A DNA stretch of 6,795 nucleotides from Firmicutes bacterium UBA5473 (lineage in GTDB: Bacteria > Bacillota > DTU084): positions 7,521-14,315 of the forward strand of contig DIQB01000071.1 of the NCBI GenBank assembly GCA_002427165.1, written 5' to 3'. Position numbers and translations under genes: made by a program. Shown in pieces: positions 1 to 4,303 of the stretch. The notes under the pieces are model-generated. The model ran no database searches, was not told the DNA's origin, and saw only the letters and a list, made by a program, of their open reading frames with translations. Numbering within the stretch: the stretch's first letter is position 1; every line of letters starts with the position of its first letter.

Positions 1-171
1 GCAAATCTAGCATCCATGCGAGCTATGAGACTATCAAATCTAGCATCTACGCTATCAAACCTTGCATCCATGCGAGCTATGAGACTATCAAATCTAGCAT
101 CTACGCTAGCAAATCTAGCATCCATGCGAGCATTAAGATTGTCGAATTTAGCATCGATGCTACTAAATCTC
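1..171. repeat. Tandem 54-bp repeats inside the coiled-coil gene
   Basis: Units begin at 10, 64 and 118 (each starting GCATCCATGCGAG on the plus strand). Units 10-63 and 64-117 differ at 3 of 54 positions by hand count; 118-171 is more diverged. Positions 1-9 match the end of the second unit (109-117), so the array continues beyond the window. Each unit encodes 18 residues on the minus strand, readable as two heptads plus a tetrad (MDARFDS, VDARFDS, LIAR). The near-identity of the outer copies suggests recent duplication or copy-number change. Confidence 0.9.
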
Positions 172-617
172 TCATCTGAGCGAGTATTTATAGATAAAAG
201 CTCAGCATGTCGCTGATTATCTCGATCCCGCATCTCAAGTTGCCGCTGTTTTTCCTGCTCTTGCATGGTGGCGATGGATTGTTCGAGGATGTGTTGGATA
301 CTCTCCGTTCTGTTTCGCAACTCCTCCTTGATGCTAAGGAACGTCTCGTCTATATTAGCCATTCTTTGATCCAGATACTTTTCAAAATAGTGCTGGGGCA
401 TATTCTCCTCTCCTTCCTCAGATGTTGACGCTAATTGGGATGGAGCAGACACCGGATTTAAATCACGCTCGCCCTTTTTCTTGCGTCTGGGAACACTTCT
501 CCCCGATAAATCATTGAGATTGTAAGCAGCACTGCTCTCGCGAACTTCGGTTTCGCTAGAGGGGTTTTGTTCCTTGAGCTCTTTTTTTATGTCATCATCA
601 TACTTTGAGTCCACCAT
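1..617 (-). CDS. Repeat-containing coiled-coil protein, unrecognised, C-terminus beyond window
   Basis: This is an open minus-strand reading frame of 205 codons without a stop, continuing past position 1. The start is the ATG at 617-615. A purine-rich Shine-Dalgarno (AAAGGGGG) lies 8 nt before it, and an in-frame TAG lies 21 nt upstream, so this is the first possible ATG. Residues 1-75 are polar and probably disordered, with a basic patch (PRRKKKGER, about residues 43-51). From about residue 76 the chain is charged and helical, rich in Glu, Gln and Arg. Residues about 149-205 consist of DARFDS-type repeats with hydrophobic residues at heptad-like spacing, typical of a long coiled coil. No signal peptide, membrane segment or catalytic motif is visible. 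It is divergent from the arsC operon. I do not recognise the family. Such proteins can be structural, phage-derived or membrane-tethered, but the C-terminus that would decide is missing. Confidence 0.8.
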   Translation of the reverse strand, partial: MVDSKYDDDIKKELKEQNPSSETEVRESSAAYNLNDLSGRSVPRRKKKGERDLNPVSAPSQLASTSEEGEENMPQHYFEKYLDQRMANIDETFLSIKEELRNRTESIQHILEQSIATMQEQEKQRQLEMRDRDNQRHAELLSINTRSDERFSSIDAKFDNLNARMDARFASVDARFDSLIARMDARFDSVDARFDSLIARMDARF

Positions 618-648
618 CGAATATGCCCCCTTTCCTAAAAGTGGCTTG

Positions 649-677
649 TCCAACTGAGCTGATGCAAGATAGTTGGA
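649..677 (-). other. Inverted repeat in the 5' leader of the coiled-coil gene
   Basis: The sequence TCCAACT at 649-655 is complementary to AGTTGGA at 671-677, giving a 7-bp stem with a 15-nt loop. The stem can extend by one G-U pair on the minus-strand transcript. It lies about 30 nt before the coiled-coil start codon and could be a leader hairpin or a protein-binding site. No T-run follows on either strand, so it is not an obvious terminator. It may be chance. Confidence 0.3.
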
Positions 678-686
678 ATTAGTTTT

Positions 687-709
687 AGATCGATCTTATA
701 TTTAAATAT
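687..709. promoter_or_regulatory. Two adjacent perfect palindromes between divergent genes (possible operator)
   Basis: AGATCGATCT (687-696) and ATATTTAAATAT (698-709) are both perfect palindromes separated by a single base. They lie between the divergently transcribed coiled-coil gene and arsC. AT-rich palindromes in such positions are often targets of dimeric repressors, including ArsR-type regulators. No regulator gene is visible, so assigning one is inference. The second palindrome overlaps a possible plus-strand -10 (TATATT, 697-702) preceded after 18 bp by TTGGAA (673-678). Confidence 0.35.
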
Positions 710-751
710 TCTCTGACATTTTCAGATCTCCTCTTAAGTACCACCAAATTA

Positions 752-784
752 TTGTTAGCAAATTAGTGGCTTGTTAGTTACAAT
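752..784 (+). promoter_or_regulatory. Candidate promoter and direct repeat upstream of arsC
   Basis: TACAAT at 779-784 matches five of six bases of the -10 consensus. TTAGCA at 755-760, 18 bp upstream, matches four of six bases of the -35 consensus. The heptamer TTGTTAG occurs twice (752-758 and 771-777, 19 bp apart), flanking the promoter spacer as a regulator site might. The start site would lie just before the arsC Shine-Dalgarno, giving a very short leader. The match is moderate, and the candidate at 673-702 is an alternative. Confidence 0.3.
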
Positions 785-808
785 TTTAACGATAGGGGTG
801 TATCGATT

Positions 809-1213
809 ATGAAAACGAAAGTGGCCTTTGTCTGTGTTGGCAACTCCTGTAGAAGCCAGATGGCAGAGGGCTTTGCACGACGCCTGGGTGGAGATATACT
901 TGAGCCCTATAGCGCAGGCACAGAGCCGGTTGCCCAAATTAATCCTACCGCAAGCTTAGTTATGGAGGAGGTGGGGATAGATTTAAGTGGTCAGTATCCG
1001 AAGTTGCTCTCTGAGCTTCCGCAGAGCATTGATTTGCTGATCACCATGGGTTGTAACGTACAGTGCCCTACTCTTCCCTGTAAATTTCGGGAGGATTGGG
1101 GAATAGAAGATCCTGTAGGCAAACCAATTGAAAAGTTTAGAGAGGTGAGGGATTTAATTGAAGAGAAGGTAGCAGGTTTGATTGAAAAAGTTAAAGCTAA
1201 CAAAGTGTTTTAA
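809..1213 (+). CDS. arsC: Arsenate reductase, low-molecular-weight tyrosine phosphatase type
   Basis: Members of this family reduce arsenate to arsenite in the cytoplasm using a cysteine relay recharged by thioredoxin; related proteins dephosphorylate phosphotyrosine. The 134-residue protein has the usual length. It carries the P-loop CVGNSCR (nucleophile Cys9, Arg15, C-X5-R) followed by SQMAEG. The general-acid Asp-Pro pair is at 101-102 (WGIEDPVGKP). Cys82, Cys86 and Cys91 (MGCNVQCPTLPC) occupy the region of the relay cysteines of Staphylococcus ArsC, which supports a reductase over a plain phosphatase. The start has AGGGGTG 8 nt upstream. The DUF2703 gene begins 13 bp after its stop, indicating one operon. 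No arsR, acr3 or arsB lies in the window. The arsenate role is inferred from motifs; the phosphatase fold is near certain. Confidence 0.88.
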   Translation: MKTKVAFVCVGNSCRSQMAEGFARRLGGDILEPYSAGTEPVAQINPTASLVMEEVGIDLSGQYPKLLSELPQSIDLLITMGCNVQCPTLPCKFREDWGIEDPVGKPIEKFREVRDLIEEKVAGLIEKVKANKVF

Positions 1214-1226
1214 GGGGTGATTGCTA

Positions 1227-1745
1227 ATGGATAATAAGTTAGTTGAATGTTGTTCCTGTGGCAGCGGCTGTTGCACACCACAGAGCGCTAAAAAGGTAAT
1301 AATTGACTTTTTATATCTTGATTTAAGCGTTTGTGGGAGATGCCAGGGCGCGGAAAAAAATTTAGATGAGGCAATCTCTGAAGTATCTGGAGTCTTAAAA
1401 GCTGCGGGTTTTGAAGTAATTGTGAACAAAGTTAATGTTAAAACAAGGGAACTGGCAAGAGAATATCAATTTGTTAGTTCCCCTACCATTAGAATAAACG
1501 GCAGGGATATTGAACTGGAGGTAAAAGAATCCCCCTGCCGAGACTGTGGGGATCTATGTGGTGAAGATGTTGATTGTAGGGTTTGGGTCTACGAGGGAGT
1601 GGAATATACCCAGCCGCCAAAAGCGTTGATCATAGATGCTATTCTCAAGGAGATTTATGGGGGACAAAAAACGAACTTTGCAAAAAAAACGGAGTACAAA
1701 CTGCCTCGGAACTTGCAAATGTTTTTTGATGGATTGGATAAATGA
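1227..1745 (+). CDS. Cysteine-rich thioredoxin-like DUF2703 protein
   Basis: The protein has 172 residues from the ATG at 1227. That start is preferred over the in-frame TTG at 1221 because AAGGGGTG (1212-1219) lies 7 nt before the ATG but touches the TTG. There are 11 cysteines: an N-terminal cluster ECCSCGSGCC (Cys8, 9, 11, 15, 16), a CGRC pair (36, 39) and a CRDCGDLCGEDVDC cluster (104, 107, 111, 117). The CxxC follows a strand-like segment (VIIDFLYLDL), and SSPT at 84-87 resembles a thioredoxin-fold cis-proline loop, so a redox-active thioredoxin-like core is likely. I assign the DUF2703 family by resemblance; it has no firmly established function that I can state. Coupling to ArsC, 13 bp upstream, suggests arsenic binding, electron supply to ArsC, or metal chaperoning; all are inference. 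The tail after about residue 145 is basic and polar. Confidence 0.78.
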   Translation: MDNKLVECCSCGSGCCTPQSAKKVIIDFLYLDLSVCGRCQGAEKNLDEAISEVSGVLKAAGFEVIVNKVNVKTRELAREYQFVSSPTIRINGRDIELEVKESPCRDCGDLCGEDVDCRVWVYEGVEYTQPPKALIIDAILKEIYGGQKTNFAKKTEYKLPRNLQMFFDGLDK

Positions 1746-1782
1746 TTTTTTCCTAGTCCATATTCTTGTTCTTGTTCCGGTT

Positions 1783-1802
1783 GCCACGGGCTGGCTTTTT
1801 TT
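1783..1802 (+). terminator. Weak intrinsic terminator after the arsC operon
   Basis: A short stem GCCA (1783-1786) and TGGC (1792-1795) with a 5-nt loop is followed directly by seven T residues. It sits 38 nt after the DUF2703 stop, the expected place. A 4-bp stem is short for an efficient terminator. The T-run overlaps the candidate -35 of the next promoter. Confidence 0.35.
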
Positions 1803-1829
1803 GCTCATGGCGGGACAACGTGCTATAAT
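1801..1829 (+). promoter_or_regulatory. Extended -10 promoter for the thioesterase gene
   Basis: TATAAT at 1824-1829 is a perfect -10 and is preceded directly by TGC, the extended -10 element. The -35 at the 17-bp spacing is TTGCTC (1801-1806), matching only the first three consensus bases, which an extended -10 can tolerate. Transcription would start near 1836, giving a leader of about 29 nt with AGGGGG (1852-1857) 7 nt before the ATG. Confidence 0.6.
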
Positions 1830-1864
1830 AGAGCTAGTTATTTTGGCACGCAGGGGGCCTCTAG

Positions 1865-2281
1865 ATGATCACCACCATCACTTTTCCAGTGCGCTATGCT
1901 GAAACCGATAGAATGGGCATCGTCCATCATTCCAATTATCCTGTTTGGTTTGAGATCGGCAGGACGGATTTTTTGCGACAGCTGGGCAGAACCTACCTTT
2001 CCTTAGAGGAGGAGGGACTGCTGCTCCCCTTATCCAGCATGGATTGTAAATTTAAGAGACCAGCCAAATACGGGGATGAGGTGACTGTGAAAACATCCCT
2101 AGCGAATCTCACCTGTGTGCGGATGAAGTTTTTATATGAAGTCACCAACCAGGAGGGCGAACTGCTAGCCTGGGGAAGCACAGAGCATGGCTGCACAGAT
2201 TGGGAGCTCAAACCTTTCAATTTGGTTAAAAGGATGCCTCAGTTTTATCAAATTTTGCTAAAAAACAAAAAAAGCCCCTGA
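1865..2281 (+). CDS. Acyl-CoA thioesterase, YbgC/FadM (4-hydroxybenzoyl-CoA thioesterase) family
   Basis: This is a single-domain hotdog-fold protein of 138 residues, the usual family length. The family hydrolyses acyl-CoA (or acyl-ACP) thioesters in the cytoplasm as homo-oligomers. The N-terminus carries the diagnostic block RYAETDRMGIVHHSNYPVW, with the catalytic Asp at residue 15 in the ETDxxG motif, followed by FEIGRTDFLRQLG. The later segment CKFKRPAKYGDEVTV is the usual second conserved block. The substrate cannot be read from sequence; short-chain or aromatic acyl-CoA are both possible. The gene has its own promoter upstream and a terminator whose stem includes its stop codon, so it is probably transcribed alone. 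The C-terminus (LLKNKKSP) is lysine-rich because the A-rich flank of the terminator is coding. Confidence 0.88.
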   Translation: MITTITFPVRYAETDRMGIVHHSNYPVWFEIGRTDFLRQLGRTYLSLEEEGLLLPLSSMDCKFKRPAKYGDEVTVKTSLANLTCVRMKFLYEVTNQEGELLAWGSTEHGCTDWELKPFNLVKRMPQFYQILLKNKKSP

Positions 2282-2307
2282 AAACACCTGCAGGGGCTTG
2301 CTTTTTT
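2272..2307 (+). terminator. Strong intrinsic terminator overlapping the thioesterase stop codon
   Basis: AAGCCCCTG (2272-2280) pairs perfectly over 9 bp with CAGGGGCTT (2291-2299) around a 10-nt loop. Six T residues follow at 2302-2307. An A-rich tract lies on the 5' side, so it could also work on the minus strand, although no minus-strand gene ends here. The TGA stop of the thioesterase (2279-2281) lies within the 5' arm and loop. Confidence 0.85.
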
Positions 2308-2351
2308 GTGTGAGATATTGGTAGTATAGAAAGGAAGGAGAGGTTTGATCC

Positions 2352-4091
2352 ATGGAGAAATTGCGAAAGTTTATCTCCTACTACCAATATGTCTGGAAAT
2401 TGTTTCTGCTAGATCTGGCATGTGCAAGCTGCATTGCCATTTTAGATCTAGCTTTCCCTATCACCACTAGGCTTTTTATGAAAGATCTGATTCCTAATCT
2501 CAAGCTCGGGATTATGATCAACATGGCCGTGGTTTTAGTGTTACTTTATGTGCTAAAGCTTTTCTTCCAATACACAGTTGACTACTGGGGGCATGTGGTG
2601 GGCGTGCGCATGGAGTATCATATGCGCAAAGATCTGTTTCATCATTTGCAGCTTATGGACTGCAAGTTCTTCGATGATAACAAGGTTGGCGCCCTGATGA
2701 GCAGGATCGTCAATGATCTGCGGGAGGTCACGGAACTTGCCCACCACGGACCCGAGGATCTATTTTTGGCCAGCTTAATGCTGGTGGGCTCTTTTATCTA
2801 TTTGTACAGAATCAACCCCACCCTCACACTAATTGTTTTTATGTTTGTACCACCTATTGCCTGGTTTGCCATCACCCAGCGTACAAAAATGCGTCAGGCT
2901 TTTTCCAAGGAGAGAGTAGAGGTTGCAGAGGTGAACTCGGATTTGGAAAATAGCTTGGCCGGGATCCGTGAGGCTAAGAGTTTTGTCCGTGAGGATTACG
3001 AGCGAGAGCGCTTTGAGCGCTCCAATTGGCGTTTCAAAGAGGCCAGGGAGCTGGCGTTCAAGCGGATGGCACAGTATTCTGCAGGCCTGGATTTTCTCAC
3101 AAACCTTCTGAATGTGGCAGTGCTCATCGGTGGTGGAATCTTCGTCTACCAGGGAAAAATTGACTTTGCTGATCTTACAACCTATCTTCTTTTTATCAGC
3201 TTTTTCCTCCAGCCTATCCGGCGTCTCACCGCCTTTACCCAGCAATATCAGTCAGGGATGAGCGGTTTTGAGCGTTTTTTGGAGCTGATGGATTGCGAGC
3301 CTGAGATTTCAGCTCCCCCAACTGCTTTATCTTTAGGAGAGGTCAGAGGAGAGATTGAATTTCGCCAGGTAGGATTTCAGTATACAGAGGGCACAGAGGA
3401 AGTATTGGCTGGTGTGAACCTTAAGATCAACCCCGGTGAGACAGTGGCCATTGTGGGTTCCTCCGGCGGCGGCAAGACCACCATGGCCAGACTGATTCCT
3501 CGTTTTTATGATGTTACAGAGGGAGAGCTGCTCCTAGATGGGATGAACATCAAGGAAATCAAACTGGGGGATCTACGGAGCAATATTGGTATTGTGCAAC
3601 AGGATGTATTTTTGTTTGCCGGCACCATCCGGGATAATATTCTCTACGGCAATCCTGAGGCAGATGAAGAGGAAATGCAGATGGCAGCAAATCGGGCTCA
3701 TTTGCATGACTTCGTCCAGAGCCTACCACATGGCTATGATACTTATGTTGGGGAGCGGGGCATAAAACTTTCAGGTGGCCAGAAACAACGGATCGCCATC
3801 GCACGGGTCTTTTTGAAAAATCCGCCTCTTTTAATTTTGGATGAGGCCACAAGCGCTCTAGATAATATCACGGAAAAGCAAATTCATGAATCGCTGATGG
3901 AATTAGCCAAAGGAAGAACAACGCTACTAATTGCCCATCGCCTTTCCACAATTGCAGGGGCCGATAGAATTGTAGTGATGGAAGAGGGCACCATCGCAGA
4001 GGAAGGCACACAAGAGGAGCTTTTGCAGCTTGGGGGACGATACGAACGTCTTTATCGCTCCCAGTTCCAAGCGCCGAAAGGGGTGGCATAG
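2352..4091 (+). CDS. ABC exporter half-transporter, fused membrane and ATPase domains (MsbA/LmrA-like)
   Basis: The protein has 579 residues, full length for a half-size ABC exporter that works as a dimer in the cytoplasmic membrane. The membrane domain (about residues 14-292) has six hydrophobic segments, near 14-36, 52-73, 138-153, 157-175, 244-266 and 273-292. The ATPase domain (about 335-575) has every motif: Walker A GSSGGGKT (369-376), Q-loop Gln417, signature LSGGQ (473-477), Walker B LLILDE ending at Asp497 and Glu498, D-loop SALD, and switch His529. It should therefore be an active ATPase. The substrate (lipid, drug or peptide) cannot be told. The ATG at 2352 follows AGGAGAGG by 8 nt. 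It lies 44 nt after a strong terminator, yet no convincing promoter is seen in that gap, so its expression source is unclear. It is co-oriented with rpoB but separated from it by a strong promoter. Confidence 0.92.
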   Translation: MEKLRKFISYYQYVWKLFLLDLACASCIAILDLAFPITTRLFMKDLIPNLKLGIMINMAVVLVLLYVLKLFFQYTVDYWGHVVGVRMEYHMRKDLFHHLQLMDCKFFDDNKVGALMSRIVNDLREVTELAHHGPEDLFLASLMLVGSFIYLYRINPTLTLIVFMFVPPIAWFAITQRTKMRQAFSKERVEVAEVNSDLENSLAGIREAKSFVREDYERERFERSNWRFKEARELAFKRMAQYSAGLDFLTNLLNVAVLIGGGIFVYQGKIDFADLTTYLLFISFFLQPIRRLTAFTQQYQSGMSGFERFLELMDCEPEISAPPTALSLGEVRGEIEFRQVGFQYTEGTEEVLAGVNLKINPGETVAIVGSSGGGKTTMARLIPRFYDVTEGELLLDGMNIKEIKLGDLRSNIGIVQQDVFLFAGTIRDNILYGNPEADEEEMQMAANRAHLHDFVQSLPHGYDTYVGERGIKLSGGQKQRIAIARVFLKNPPLLILDEATSALDNITEKQIHESLMELAKGRTTLLIAHRLSTIAGADRIVVMEEGTIAEEGTQEELLQLGGRYERLYRSQFQAPKGVA

Positions 4092-4154
4092 GGAATAATT
4101 AGGCAGGAAAATGGAAAAAGTTTAAGGTATTATGGAAAAAACTGCATCAAGCCG

Positions 4155-4183
4155 TTGACATGGACAATCAAGTATGATAAAAT
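4155..4183 (+). promoter_or_regulatory. Strong extended -10 promoter for rpoB
   Basis: The -35 is a perfect TTGACA (4155-4160). After a 17-bp spacer comes TAAAAT (4178-4183), matching five of six consensus bases, with TGA directly upstream as an extended -10. Transcription would start near 4190, leaving a leader of about 114 nt before the rpoB ATG. This is the best promoter in the window and would make rpoB transcription independent of the ABC exporter gene. Confidence 0.8.
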
Positions 4184-4227
4184 AATAAATCGCTTCAGTA
4201 GTAAAAGTTTGTCCGGCATTTGGTGAG

Positions 4228-4263
4228 CAAGGCCCAAGGTAGCCTTGTATTTTGCCATACCTT
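4228..4263 (+). promoter_or_regulatory. Possible H-type pseudoknot or alternative hairpins in the rpoB leader
   Basis: Stem 1 is CAAGGC (4228-4233) with GCCTTG (4242-4247). Six bases of its 8-nt loop, AAGGTA (4236-4241), are complementary to TACCTT (4258-4263), giving stem 2. The geometry (2-nt first loop, no gap between stems, 10-nt last loop) fits a classical H-type pseudoknot. Alternatively GGCA (4215-4218) and TGCC (4253-4256) enclose stem 1 as one longer hairpin. A T-rich run (4262-4273) follows, so attenuation is conceivable. Six-base complements arise easily by chance, so function is unproven. Confidence 0.35.
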
Positions 4264-4303
4264 TTTTCTTTTTAAAAGCATGTGAAGAGGTGAGGAGAAG
4301 GAA

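Noticed and set aside
1..171. CRISPR array
   Set aside because: The repeats are contiguous 54-bp units with no unique spacers and preserve a coding frame.
16..428. Plus-strand open frames across the left end
   Set aside because: They are antisense to the minus-strand coiled-coil gene. That gene has the better ribosome site, a continuous frame and sensible heptad chemistry; the plus frames only translate the repeat antisense.
649..660. tRNA D-arm-like string AGCTCAGTTGGA on the minus strand
   Set aside because: The flanking bases cannot form the D stem, anticodon arm or T arm, so it is neither a tRNA nor a recognisable fragment beyond about 11 bases.
1221..1229. TTG start for the DUF2703 gene
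   Set aside because: Only one base separates it from the Shine-Dalgarno. The ATG two codons later has normal 7-nt spacing.
2298..2330. Promoter for the ABC exporter using TATAGA at 2325-2330
   Set aside because: The -35 position falls in the terminator T-run (TTTTTT at 17 bp), and the predicted start would fall inside the Shine-Dalgarno.
4110..4166. Short open frames in the rpoB leader as leader peptides
   Set aside because: They are only 4 to 8 codons, lack ribosome sites, and lie upstream of or across the predicted promoter.
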